Assembly: GCA_027063745.1 (NCBI GenBank)
Contig: JAMORG010000029.1
Coordinates: 1 to 46,409, forward strand
Length of the DNA stretch: 46,409 bases
DNA from: Sulfurimonas sp.
Lineage (GTDB): Bacteria > Campylobacterota > Campylobacteria > Campylobacterales > Sulfurimonadaceae
Direction of reading: 5' to 3'
Each line of letters opens with the position of its first letter. The stretch's first letter is position 1. Below are positions 1 to 8,132 of the stretch, one piece after another. The notes under the pieces are model-generated. The model was not told the DNA's origin. It saw only the letters and a program-made list of their open reading frames with translations, and did not search any database. Made by a program: the position numbers and the translations under genes.

Positions 1-1025
1 ATAAGCTCACTCATAGAGACTATTCCACTTTTAACAAGCTTCGTATAGTAGAGTGGCAGAGCATCACTTAAAGCCTCACACCCATAGGCAGCGTCATAAA
101 ATGCCACCTCTTTGTTTACAGGTGAATTTGGTTGATGCAGAGTTGTAAGTACATCAATATCACCATTTTTAAAAGCCTCCAAGAGTAGCTCTTTGCTCTC
201 TGTTGATGCGAGCGGCGGGTTGAGTTTTGCTGTGGTGTTAAAGCCTTCACACGCTTCATCTGAGTGTAAAAGGTGGTGAATAGAGACCTCACAGCTCACG
301 CGCACTCCCTCTTTTTTTGCTTTTGCAATGAGCTCGACCGAGCGAGGAGAGGCGATGGATTTAAAGAGTATCTTTATGCCAAAGTGGCGAGCAATTTCTA
401 TCATACGAGAGACATGCAGTACTTCACTAAGTTCAGGTATGCCTGCAAGTCCTAAGCGTGAGCTTACATCACCATCAAGCATCACACCTGCATTTATCAG
501 TGAGTTATCCTCTGCCTTACAAAAGAGTGTCACATCATACATCTGTACATACTCTGCTATTTTGATGGCGAGGTTGTTCTTTGCAGTTGTACTCATATAA
601 GGGGCAATGACACCTTTTTTAAGCAGTATGGCGATGTTTGAGAGCGTCATATCACTCTTTAGGGTATTAAGCATCACATCGATTGTAACATCATCTATGC
701 CTTTGATGCCGTTTTGTGCAAACTCCAAGACCACCTCATCATCAATGGCAGGCTGGCTATCAGCATTGAGCACAATATGCCCTACTCCACCGCAAGCGGC
801 CTCTTTTGCAATCTTATGAATGTTTTTTGAGTTAAGCTGTGCATCTTTTAAACGCACATTAAGGTCAATGAGCGCTGGCATGACATAGGCACCATTTGCA
901 TCAACTACTTCATGGTTAACAGCTTCAATACTTGGCGCAATCTTGCTTACCTTACCATCTTCTATGAGCAGATCAACTCTTCTCTCTCCATCAACATCAC
1001 AAACAACTGCATTTGATATAAGCAT
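1..1025 (-). CDS. Dihydroorotase-like protein, probably non-catalytic (partial at left edge)
   Basis: The translation (about 341 residues visible, continuing past the left edge) has the amidohydrolase layout of class I dihydroorotases: a small N-terminal beta domain, then the barrel beginning near MPALIDL (residues 49-55). The residues that make the enzyme work are replaced. The metal-binding HxH is N56-V-R58, the HAED histidine is K170 (CKAED), and the catalytic aspartate of the TDHAPH motif is L296 (TTLHQPN). The substrate-region pair H250/H251 (IHHLL) remains. Family knowledge: such inactive homologues can act as structural partners of aspartate carbamoyltransferase in pyrimidine synthesis, and a second pyrC-like gene occurs in Campylobacter. 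A scaffold or regulatory role is inference. The ATG start at 1023-1025 lies about 29 bases after a TATAAT box on the minus strand. Annotation pipelines will probably call it pyrC. Confidence 0.85.
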   Translation of the reverse strand, partial: MLISNAVVCDVDGERRVDLLIEDGKVSKIAPSIEAVNHEVVDANGAYVMPALIDLNVRLKDAQLNSKNIHKIAKEAACGGVGHIVLNADSQPAIDDEVVLEFAQNGIKGIDDVTIDVMLNTLKSDMTLSNIAILLKKGVIAPYMSTTAKNNLAIKIAEYVQMYDVTLFCKAEDNSLINAGVMLDGDVSSRLGLAGIPELSEVLHVSRMIEIARHFGIKILFKSIASPRSVELIAKAKKEGVRVSCEVSIHHLLHSDEACEGFNTTAKLNPPLASTESKELLLEAFKNGDIDVLTTLHQPNSPVNKEVAFYDAAYGCEALSDALPLYYTKLVKSGIVSMSEL

Positions 1026-1041
1026 TTTAGACCACCTTTGA

Positions 1042-1059
1042 TATAATGGTGATATTATA
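1042..1059. promoter_or_regulatory. Facing -10 boxes between the pyrC-like gene and lpxB
   Basis: TATAAT at 1042-1047 on the plus strand has TG one base upstream (extended -10) and sits 34 bases before the lpxB ATG. ATTATA at 1054-1059 is a TATAAT on the minus strand, 29 bases before the pyrC-like ATG. Only six bases separate them, so the two polymerases would compete for the same DNA. Confidence 0.55.
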
Positions 1060-1080
1060 AGAAAAGAAGGCTTAAAACTG

Positions 1081-2127
1081 ATGAAAATCCTCGTCTGCGC
1101 ACTCGAACACTCTGCAAATATCCACCTTGCATCCCTTAAAAAAGAGCTGGGGGATGATGTCGAGCTTGTCGGTATCTTTAACAAAGAGTTAGGAAACAGC
1201 ATAGTTGATCTGCGCTCTTTGGCGATAATGGGCATTGTCGATGCACTCAAAAAACTGCGTTTTTTCTTTAAACTTGCCGATGAGATGGTAGAGCTCTCAC
1301 AAGAGGCAGATAAAGTTCTACTTATCGACTCATCAGGCTTTAACCTGCCACTGGCAAAAAAAATAAAGAAAAAATACCCTGACAAAGAGATTATCTACTA
1401 CATTTTACCCCAGGCCTGGGCATGGAAGAAAAAACGTATCCCTGTTCTTGCTCGTACCATTGACCATCTCTGCTCCATTTTGCCTTTTGAGCCTGCCTAC
1501 TATCCAAAAGATGCACCCATTGAGTATGTAGGACACCCTCTGCTAGACCAGATAAAGCAGTTTAAAACTGAGCTGCGTGAGGATATACAACACATTACCT
1601 TTATGCCAGGAAGTCGAAAAGGAGAGATAAAACGACTTATGCCTGTCTTTCGGGAGGTGCGTGAGGCTTTAGAGATTGAAAGAGCTACCATCATCGTACC
1701 AAAATACTTCACGCAAGAGAGCATCGATGAGCTCTATGGAGACTTGAGTAGTTTTGAAGTGGTACATGATGCTCACGCAACACTCTACGATGCTGATTTT
1801 GCCTTTATCTGCAGTGGTACGGCAACACTTGAAGCAGCACTTATTGGAACGCCTTTTGTGCTTGCATACAAAGCAAAGGCCTTTGATTATTTCATAGGGC
1901 GTATGCTGATAAAGCTCAACTATGTTGGACTTGCAAATATTATGTTTGAGAAGTTTAAAGGAGAAGCGATTCATCCTGAATTTTTACAGCATGAAGTAAC
2001 AAAAGAAAATCTCTTAGAGGCATATAAGAGCTATAAAAAAGAGGCATTTATCACTCATGCAAAAGAGCTGCGTGAGTACCTTGGCTCTGGGAGTTCTAAA
2101 AAAGTAGCACAGATTATAAAATCTTAG
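1081..2127 (+). CDS. lpxB: Lipid-A-disaccharide synthase
   Basis: LpxB (glycosyltransferase family 19) joins UDP-2,3-diacylglucosamine and lipid X into the lipid A disaccharide at the inner face of the cytoplasmic membrane. The 348-residue protein fits the family, slightly short compared with enterobacterial forms. Visible family motifs are the N-terminal LVCALEHSANIHL, PQAWAWKKKR in the first half, PGSRKGEIKRLMP near residue 178, and the nucleotide-sugar site CSGTATLEAALIGTPFV near residue 243. The start is supported by AGAAGG at 1065-1070 and by the extended -10 at 1042. It is divergent from the pyrC-like gene, and its stop overlaps by 4 bases the stop of the convergent gene on the other strand. 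It carries four copies of the TGCGTGAG octamer. Confidence 0.96.
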   Translation: MKILVCALEHSANIHLASLKKELGDDVELVGIFNKELGNSIVDLRSLAIMGIVDALKKLRFFFKLADEMVELSQEADKVLLIDSSGFNLPLAKKIKKKYPDKEIIYYILPQAWAWKKKRIPVLARTIDHLCSILPFEPAYYPKDAPIEYVGHPLLDQIKQFKTELREDIQHITFMPGSRKGEIKRLMPVFREVREALEIERATIIVPKYFTQESIDELYGDLSSFEVVHDAHATLYDADFAFICSGTATLEAALIGTPFVLAYKAKAFDYFIGRMLIKLNYVGLANIMFEKFKGEAIHPEFLQHEVTKENLLEAYKSYKKEAFITHAKELREYLGSGSSKKVAQIIKS

Positions 2128-2798
2128 CGCTTCTCTTTTTTGACTTTATTCATAAAGATCTTTTTACCTGTAGTTTTTGGTGCTCTTTTTGGTTTATCAT
2201 CTTTTTTGTCACCTTTTTTGAACTCTTTTTTAAAGTCACCCTTAGGCTTTTTGTCATCTCGTCTCTCTGATTTTTCTTTGTCAAACTTTGGAGCTTCGCG
2301 AGTAGAGTCTTCATAGCGTTTTTTTGCTACCTCTTTTATCTCCTCTTTTGAGAGTTTTTTTCTTGTTGGTCTGCTGTCTGTTTTTTTTGCTTTTTGCGGA
2401 TACTCAAAGCCTTCTACTTTTTCTTGTTTTATAGCACGACCTAAAAGCATCTCTATCTTGTAAAGAACTCTTTGTTCCTCTTCATTGACAAGCATCACAG
2501 CCATCTCTTGTGCGCGGCCTACACGCTCTACATAGACAATAGGCTCTACTGGCATATCGTAACTGATGATAAGTGCAGCTCTGAGTGACTTGTTTTGAAC
2601 AAGCTCTTTATCTTCTACAACTTTTACATCATACTTGGCAAGACTTTCTTGCAGTTGTGCTACATCTTTTGAACATACTACTACTGTCTCTTGCGTGCTG
2701 TTTTGGTCTATGATTTTTTCTAAAAGTTCTACTTTTTTCTCTTGCGGGCATGGGTGTATTTTGTGGTTTGCGGGTTTTACTGTAATTGTCGCAGGCAT
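2124..2798 (-). CDS. Stand-alone remnant of DEAD-box RNA helicase C-terminal domain with basic tail
   Basis: Residues 1-135 resemble the second RecA-like domain of DEAD-box RNA helicases: an ELLEKII helix, a VVVCSKDVAQLQ strand-helix corresponding to motif IV, a loading segment ISYDMPVEPIVYVERVGRA where functional helicases have YDLP..P..YVHRIGRTGR, then LVNEEEQRVLYKIEMLLGR and EGFEY as in real helicases. The N-terminal ATPase domain with Walker A and DEAD is absent. Motif VI has lost its first histidine and final arginine (ERVGRAQE, residues 91-98). Residues 136-224 are a lysine/arginine/aspartate-rich disordered tail like those on RNA-binding helicases. It therefore cannot hydrolyse ATP alone; RNA binding is inferred. 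AGGA precedes the ATG by about ten bases. Database names are likely to be 'helicase' or hypothetical. Confidence 0.75.
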   Translation of the reverse strand: MPATITVKPANHKIHPCPQEKKVELLEKIIDQNSTQETVVVCSKDVAQLQESLAKYDVKVVEDKELVQNKSLRAALIISYDMPVEPIVYVERVGRAQEMAVMLVNEEEQRVLYKIEMLLGRAIKQEKVEGFEYPQKAKKTDSRPTRKKLSKEEIKEVAKKRYEDSTREAPKFDKEKSERRDDKKPKGDFKKEFKKGDKKDDKPKRAPKTTGKKIFMNKVKKEKR

Positions 2799-2813
2799 TT
2801 GTTGGCATCCTAT

Positions 2814-2842
2814 ATGGGTATTATTACTGTAATTATACCCAT
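2814..2842 (-). promoter_or_regulatory. Palindromic promoter/operator upstream of the helicase-remnant gene
   Basis: ATGGGTAT at 2814-2821 pairs with ATACCCAT at 2835-2842. After one mismatch, ATTA at 2823-2826 pairs with TAAT at 2830-2833, leaving a three-base centre. On the minus strand the palindrome contains TATAAT (complement of 2832-2837) about 34 bases before the start of the helicase-remnant gene. A regulator binding here would cover the -10. It could also fold as a hairpin at the end of dsbD transcripts, but no T run follows. Confidence 0.45.
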
Positions 2843-2866
2843 TTATGCCAAAAAGAAGAGAAAGTT

Positions 2867-4609
2867 TTAAAAATCAACTCTCTGTAAAAAAAGTTCCGGT
2901 TCTACAAAACCAACAATACGTTTTGATTCAAGCAGTTTCCCGCTCTTATCAAAGAGTAAAATCACAGGAGGTCCAAAGACACCATAGGCTTTTGCGAGTT
3001 CTTTTTGTTCTTTTGAGTTCTCTGTCAAGTCTGCACGAATGAGTACAAACTCACGCATCTTCTTTTGTACAGCAGGGTCTTTAAAAGTTACCTCTTCTAG
3101 CTCTTTACATGCTGTACACCATGCAGCTGAGAAGTCAAGCAGTACCTTTTTTCCTCTGTTTGCATCAAGCAGCTTTTGCAGCTCTTCTTTGTTTTTTACA
3201 ACTTGAAATTCTAAAGCATTTGCATTTTGAGCACTTACATGGCTTTTCTCTTTGGCTGTTAAAAATCCCAACGGTTTTGTCATACTCGCATTCCCTGCAA
3301 GCACACCTACAAATAGAGCTACTGAGTAGATAAAGAGCAAGAAGGCAACTGTACGTTTAAAGATATGCCCCTCTTGCGTGAGCGCTCCAAGATAAAGCCC
3401 AAAACCAATACCCAAGAAACTATACAGCAGTACAATCACTTCATACGATACTACTTTCTCAAGCATCCAGATAGCAACACCCAGCATAAGCACACCAAAG
3501 ATGGCATTAACCAATGTCATCCAAGCTCCCGGTTTTGGCATGAATTTACCGGCACTCACACCTACGACAATGAGCGGCAGTCCCATACCAAGACTCATCG
3601 TAAAAAGAGCCGCTCCACCTAAAAGTGCATCACCTGTTTGACCGATGTAAACAAGTGCACCTGCCAATGGTGCTGCAACACACGGTCCAACAATTAAAGC
3701 AGATAAAAAGCCCATAATTGCCACACCGACAAATCCGCTTCTGTTTGAGTTTTGACTTACCTTGCTTACAAGAGCATCTGGAAGTTTAAGCTCATAGTAA
3801 CCAAACATAGAAAGAGCAAGTGCTACAAATACAGCGGCAAAGGAGTAAACCACCCATGGATTTTGCAGTGCTGCTTGCAGGTTTGCACCAAAGAGTCCGG
3901 CAAGAACTCCGGCTATTGTATAGGCCAGTGCCATGGCAAGCACATAGACAAGAGAGAGGAAAAATGCTTTTTTGGTAGTAAGTCCTTCACCTTGTGATAC
4001 GATGAGCCCTGAGATAATAGGTATCATAGGAAAGACACATGGTGTGAGTGAGAGCAGTACGCCAAAGACAAAAAATGTCGCAAGGACAACAAAAAATGAG
4101 CTCGATTTGATGGTATCTGCTATCATATCCGTCTCAGACTTTTGTGCTGTAGTTTGTTCTTTTGACTCTTTTGCATTACCAAGTTTTGATACATCTATCT
4201 TTACACTCAAGACTTTTTCACTTGGCTCATAACACAATCCTTCTTCCGAACACCCCTGATAAACGATCTTTACCTTTGCATCAACAATACCGCTAAGAGA
4301 ATCATCTTTACCTAAAGTAAGTACAAACTCAGGTGTCTGTAAAAAGACCTTTTCACCTTCATGCTCAACTGCTGTCGGTGCCTCTATAGACTTTATATAG
4401 AGCCCTTTTGGCTCAAGAAGCTCGATCTTTAGCTCTTTTTCATAAAGGTAGATACTTTTTGCAATCTTTACACCTGTAATTATCTGTTGTCTATCATTAA
4501 CTTTGGCATAAGGTTTAAAAGCCTGATTGGGCATTAAGAAGTCTGCATTTAAAGTAATAGCTCCAAAGAGCCAGATACCCATAAACACATAGAAAATATT
4601 TTTTTTCAT
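2867..4609 (-). CDS. dsbD: Thiol:disulfide interchange protein DsbD
   Basis: DsbD carries electrons from cytoplasmic thioredoxin across the inner membrane to periplasmic reductases, including those for cytochrome c maturation. The 580-residue protein has all three modules. A signal peptide (about residues 1-22) leads to a periplasmic alpha domain with the C120/C126 pair in YQGCSEEGLCYEP. The membrane domain starts near 171, with C191 in LTPCVFPMIP and the partner cysteine in VGPCVAAPLAGA. A C-terminal thioredoxin-like gamma domain has WCTAC (C498/C501). Length and cysteine pattern are complete, so it should be active. A TG-extended -10 lies 24 bases upstream. It reads toward the helicase-remnant gene 68 bases downstream and is divergent from the [2Fe-2S] protein gene. 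Confidence 0.96.
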   Translation of the reverse strand: MKKNIFYVFMGIWLFGAITLNADFLMPNQAFKPYAKVNDRQQIITGVKIAKSIYLYEKELKIELLEPKGLYIKSIEAPTAVEHEGEKVFLQTPEFVLTLGKDDSLSGIVDAKVKIVYQGCSEEGLCYEPSEKVLSVKIDVSKLGNAKESKEQTTAQKSETDMIADTIKSSSFFVVLATFFVFGVLLSLTPCVFPMIPIISGLIVSQGEGLTTKKAFFLSLVYVLAMALAYTIAGVLAGLFGANLQAALQNPWVVYSFAAVFVALALSMFGYYELKLPDALVSKVSQNSNRSGFVGVAIMGFLSALIVGPCVAAPLAGALVYIGQTGDALLGGAALFTMSLGMGLPLIVVGVSAGKFMPKPGAWMTLVNAIFGVLMLGVAIWMLEKVVSYEVIVLLYSFLGIGFGLYLGALTQEGHIFKRTVAFLLFIYSVALFVGVLAGNASMTKPLGFLTAKEKSHVSAQNANALEFQVVKNKEELQKLLDANRGKKVLLDFSAAWCTACKELEEVTFKDPAVQKKMREFVLIRADLTENSKEQKELAKAYGVFGPPVILLFDKSGKLLESKRIVGFVEPELFLQRVDF

Positions 4610-4632
4610 TTATAAGCCTTTTTAATAGTAAA

Positions 4633-4638
4633 AATATA
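4633..4638 (-). promoter_or_regulatory. Extended -10 for dsbD
   Basis: On the minus strand the sequence reads TGCTATATT, a TG-extended -10 (TATATT) ending 24 bases before the dsbD ATG. No convincing -35 is visible. Confidence 0.5.
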
Positions 4639-4668
4639 GCACTATCTTACACATTTTTTTTTAAACTT

Positions 4669-4680
4669 GTATTATAATAC
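4669..4680 (+). promoter_or_regulatory. Perfect palindrome over the -10 of the [2Fe-2S] protein gene
   Basis: GTATTATAATAC is a perfect 12-base palindrome. It contains TATAAT at 4673-4678, 26 bases before the ATG at 4705. Its half GTATTAT and the following ATACCC also occur in the palindrome at 2814-2842, but both are AT-rich, so the similarity may be chance. Confidence 0.4.
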
Positions 4681-4704
4681 CCAAAAAGAAAATAAGAGTA
4701 AAAA

Positions 4705-4929
4705 ATGAACATAGAGCCAGATACAGAAATATGCGTGTGTAATTCACTCAGCGTTGCAGATATTGCCAAACTTATTAAAGAGAAAAACCTTAAAACTCTT
4801 GAAGATATTTTAGAAAATAATGAAACGCCAATAGGAGATAAATGCGAGGCATGCCATGATGAAGGCTACCATAATGACGGACTAAACATTCCTATGGTAC
4901 TTTCCATGGTTAAGAGTGGACGTTTGTAG
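4705..4929 (+). CDS. BFD-like [2Fe-2S]-binding protein
   Basis: This 74-residue protein has the CxC...CxxC spacing of the BFD (bacterioferritin-associated ferredoxin) fold: C10-V-C12 in ICVCNSLS, then C47-x-x-C50 in KCEACHDEG. The helical segment between them (ADIAKLIKEKNLKTLEDIL) matches the family, which binds one [2Fe-2S] cluster. The N-terminal motif CVCNSLS is close to the usual CxCN. In other bacteria such domains release iron from bacterioferritin or sit on larger redox enzymes; here there is no bacterioferritin neighbour, so the partner is unknown. The gene stands alone, with its own palindromic -10. Its last 20 bases overlap the 3' end of the convergent kinase gene. Confidence 0.85.
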   Translation: MNIEPDTEICVCNSLSVADIAKLIKEKNLKTLEDILENNETPIGDKCEACHDEGYHNDGLNIPMVLSMVKSGRL

Positions 4930-7486
4930 GAATCTCTACTACAAACTCCGTTCCTCCATCTCTGACATTTACTTTGATATCCCCGCCAAAATGTTTTTCG
5001 ACAATCATTTTTGACATATACAGACCAAGCCCTGTACCATTTTTGCCTTTTGTACTGAAGTACGGCTCAAAAAGTCTTTTGAGATACTCTTGTTTGATAC
5101 CACCTGCTTTATCACAAATAGAAATAAAAAGTTTTTCATCTTCTTTATTTACTGTAATAATGATCTCTTTTTTATCAAGATCACTTTTTTCATAAGCATC
5201 AATTGCATTGTTAATGATATTTAAAAGCACCTGTATTAACTCATTTACATAGACCTTGGCTTCTATATCTTTTGCACCTCTTACATAAATGCGGATATTT
5301 GATTTTTTTGCACGTGGTTCTATAAAGCCTAAGACCTTATCCAATAGATCTTTTACTTTAATGGTTGAGAGCTCTTTATTTGGATGAAAATAAGTTTTGA
5401 AGTCATCAATTGTATTAGAGAGATAAACAATGGAATTACTGATATTTTGTAATGTCTCAGATATCTCTTTTTGGCTGATATCTTCACCCATCATCTCTTT
5501 GAGTTGCAGGTTTGATATTTGCAGTGTTATAGTATTGAGAGGTTGTCTCCACTGATGCGCTATCATAGATATCATCTCACCCATTACTGCCTGTTTTGAC
5601 TGTGTTGTAAGGAGTTCATCTTTTTGAATAAGCTCTGCAACCTTTTCTTTTACAGTGGCTTCTAGTGACTCATTTATCTCACGAAGCTCTTTAGTCTTTT
5701 CATTTACCTGCTTTTCCAACTCTTTGTTGAAGTTTTTGAGTTTTCTCTGATAATAGACCATAATAAAAAAGATAATCAGCATCACAAAGATGACTTTAAA
5801 TGTCAAAGAGTAATCAAGCGTACTTTCATATCTGTTGATACGCCATGAATTAATGATATTTTCTATTTTTTGATTAGGAATCTTGTCTAATGCTTTTTGA
5901 ATGATACTCTGTAAAACAGCTTCATTTTTTTGAACCCCTATAGAGCCGTGAATAGGGTGTTTTTTTGCTAAAAATCCATTTATTTTCAGTTTTCCATAAC
6001 CATATTGGTCAATAATATAATCGGCCTGTTCATCTATAGCTATAATTGCATATGCCTTACCATATAGAACATCTCGAACCATTTTATTTTTATCATACTC
6101 GACTTTTATCGTTAAATAAGGATAAAGATATTTCAGATAATCACGCAGTGACTCCTTTTGAATCAAAAGAACCTTTCCTTGTAAGTTCTGAGGATCATCA
6201 ACAAAAGAGTTTTCAAGCTTACTAAGCAGTGCAAAACTTGTTGCACTAAATGGTTTTGTCTTGTTAAGCATAGGAAAATTATGCGCCTCGCTCACAACAA
6301 CTGAGAGCATCTGACATCTCTTCTTTTGAAGGTTTTCATGAAGCTCTTTTTCAGATCTTGCAGGAACACCTTCAAAATTCAGACCAGTCATTTCAGAAAT
6401 GACTTGATACACAGAAGCCATCTCTCCTGTCATATGGCCATTTTTATATCCATCAATCGGAAAAAGATCATAATTCGTACATACTTTTATATTTTGATGT
6501 TCTTGTATATATTTTTGCTCTTCTTCGGTTAATTTCAGATTTTTCAATTTTGCCGGTTCATAGACATACTCATCAAGTTCTCTACCAAAAAGGCCATATT
6601 TCTTTTCAAACAGCTCTTTTTGTTTTTTTAAAAAGTTTGTATCAATAGAACCTATTTCATACGTATATGGAAGAATAAGATGCTGAATTCCATCTGCTTC
6701 TTTTTCAAGGTCATCAATCGAAATATCTGAATTATATTTATCGTGAATAATACGTGCCAACTCTTTTTTATGCGTGAGTGCATACTCCCAGCCACGTTTT
6801 GATGCATCAATAAAAGCCTGTGTTCGTTTAGCATGTTTTACAAGCTCTTTTTGAGAGGTAAACAACTCCAACTGCATAATAAAGAGATTATCATCACTGG
6901 GATCGAGCAAATTGTATTTGACACCCATTCTATCAAGTATATAGGGCTGATTCGATATAAAAGCGGTCATGGCTGAGACTTCACCATTTACAAACTTGTC
7001 AACTTTATAGGTGTGTGGTACCAAGATAATATCATCAACATTGACACCATAGCCTTTAAAGTATTCACCAAAGTTCAACTCAAAGTCCTCTTTTGTAGAG
7101 GCCATCACTTTTTTACCGATAAGATCTTGTGGGGAGTGAATATCCGGAGTAGTAATAAGCACAAGTGCTGCGCGTTTAAAATATGATGCCAGCAGAACAA
7201 TCTCTTTACCCTTGAGGTAATCAATTAGCGTCAATGAGTTATAGATTCCATAGTTGGCACGACCCGAGAGTACCTCATTTTCTATATCCAGACCATAAGT
7301 GTACTCACGCAGCTCTACATCAAGCCCGGCACCTTTATAAAAACCCTTCTCTTTTGCTGCTATAAAACCTGCAAACTCAAACTGGTACTTCCAGTGCAGC
7401 TGCAGCGATACTTTTTCCAACTTGTTCTCTGCTGCGTGAGCAAAGAAGGTAACAGAGAGTAAAAAAAGTATAAAAACATATCTCAT
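4910..7486 (-). CDS. Sensor histidine kinase with NMT1/THI5-like and PBPb periplasmic domains
   Basis: The 858-residue membrane kinase combines two solute-binding folds. A signal peptide (about 1-18) is followed by an NMT1/THI5-like domain (about 22-250, with LQLHWKYQFEFAGFIAAKEKGFY), a family that usually binds thiamine-pyrimidine precursors, riboflavin or sulfonates. An SBP_bac_3/PBPb domain follows (about 330-545, starting IKVCTNYDLFPIDG). Next are a transmembrane helix (about 552-573), a coiled coil, and a HisKA-like segment with H644 in MIAHQWRQPLN. The ATPase domain has the N box IINNAID, DKAGG and GTGLGL. The ligand is not predictable. No response regulator is in the window, so it is an orphan here. 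It directly follows the deoxyribosyltransferase gene without a gap, suggesting one transcript. Confidence 0.9.
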   Translation of the reverse strand: MRYVFILFLLSVTFFAHAAENKLEKVSLQLHWKYQFEFAGFIAAKEKGFYKGAGLDVELREYTYGLDIENEVLSGRANYGIYNSLTLIDYLKGKEIVLLASYFKRAALVLITTPDIHSPQDLIGKKVMASTKEDFELNFGEYFKGYGVNVDDIILVPHTYKVDKFVNGEVSAMTAFISNQPYILDRMGVKYNLLDPSDDNLFIMQLELFTSQKELVKHAKRTQAFIDASKRGWEYALTHKKELARIIHDKYNSDISIDDLEKEADGIQHLILPYTYEIGSIDTNFLKKQKELFEKKYGLFGRELDEYVYEPAKLKNLKLTEEEQKYIQEHQNIKVCTNYDLFPIDGYKNGHMTGEMASVYQVISEMTGLNFEGVPARSEKELHENLQKKRCQMLSVVVSEAHNFPMLNKTKPFSATSFALLSKLENSFVDDPQNLQGKVLLIQKESLRDYLKYLYPYLTIKVEYDKNKMVRDVLYGKAYAIIAIDEQADYIIDQYGYGKLKINGFLAKKHPIHGSIGVQKNEAVLQSIIQKALDKIPNQKIENIINSWRINRYESTLDYSLTFKVIFVMLIIFFIMVYYQRKLKNFNKELEKQVNEKTKELREINESLEATVKEKVAELIQKDELLTTQSKQAVMGEMISMIAHQWRQPLNTITLQISNLQLKEMMGEDISQKEISETLQNISNSIVYLSNTIDDFKTYFHPNKELSTIKVKDLLDKVLGFIEPRAKKSNIRIYVRGAKDIEAKVYVNELIQVLLNIINNAIDAYEKSDLDKKEIIITVNKEDEKLFISICDKAGGIKQEYLKRLFEPYFSTKGKNGTGLGLYMSKMIVEKHFGGDIKVNVRDGGTEFVVEIPTNVHS

Positions 7487-7978
7487 CTATAATCTTTTAA
7501 GTACATCTTCAAAGCCACCTTTGACAATCTCTTTTACACAACAGGCTATCATTAGATTAACAGGATGTGCAAAGTCCTCTATCAGACGCTCTTTATCATC
7601 AACAAAATAGCCCTCACGTTCAAACTTTTCATCCTCTGCAAAATTTTCTATATATGCTTTTGTCTCCTGCATATATCCATAGACCTCTTTACCAAGTCCA
7701 TAAGCAAAGCCACACTCCCAAACAGTTCCACTGTCTGCTTCTTTTCCACGAAAAGGATTCAAATTAGCTATAACAATGTCTGCTTTTTGTATCATTGCAA
7801 CATTCGCATCAAATATATCTTTGGCAATTTTGTGTTTACTCTGAGAAAAATCAACTACATTATCAAGTGGATACAGGCCCTCATAACCATACTTTTTACA
7901 TAAAGCCACAAGCTCTTTCCCGATTTCAATAGAGTTTTCCTCAAAAACATCCGGACCGGCAATATATATCTTTTTCAC
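7487..7978 (-). CDS. Nucleoside 2-deoxyribosyltransferase
   Basis: The protein matches the nucleoside 2-deoxyribosyltransferase family, which moves deoxyribose between purine and pyrimidine bases in nucleotide salvage. Motifs are KKIYIAGPDVF at the start (nucleotide pocket), YPLDN, ADIVIANLNPFRGKEADSGT, and VWECGFAYGLGK with the likely catalytic glutamate. An ATG exists at 7996, adding six residues (MKKRKY). The GTG at 7978 is preferred because AGAGGA lies just upstream and translation then begins at MKKIYIAGP as in the family; the ATG has no ribosome-binding site. The gene ends exactly where the kinase gene begins. Some family members act on other nucleosides or hydrolyse them, so the exact substrate is open. 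Confidence 0.88.
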   Translation of the reverse strand: MKKIYIAGPDVFEENSIEIGKELVALCKKYGYEGLYPLDNVVDFSQSKHKIAKDIFDANVAMIQKADIVIANLNPFRGKEADSGTVWECGFAYGLGKEVYGYMQETKAYIENFAEDEKFEREGYFVDDKERLIEDFAHPVNLMIACCVKEIVKGGFEDVLKRL

Positions 7979-8017
7979 GTACTTCCTCTTTTTCATAATG
8001 AGTCATAAATATAAACG

Positions 8018-8026
8018 ATTTTATCA
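8018..8026 (-). promoter_or_regulatory. Extended -10 for the deoxyribosyltransferase-kinase pair
   Basis: On the minus strand the sequence is TGATAAAAT, a TG-extended -10 about 40 bases before the GTG start. The remaining AT-rich intergenic stretch (8027-8132) holds a weaker candidate, TATTCT at 8101-8106, for the plus-strand gene. Confidence 0.4.
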
Positions 8027-8132
8027 TAAACTTACTAAATTGTAAAAATTAAAAAATATTTCTCCTTCTTTACTTAAGCAGTTTATTAGTTGCTATTGCT
8101 TATTCTACAAAGAAAAAAGTAAAGAGAGTATT

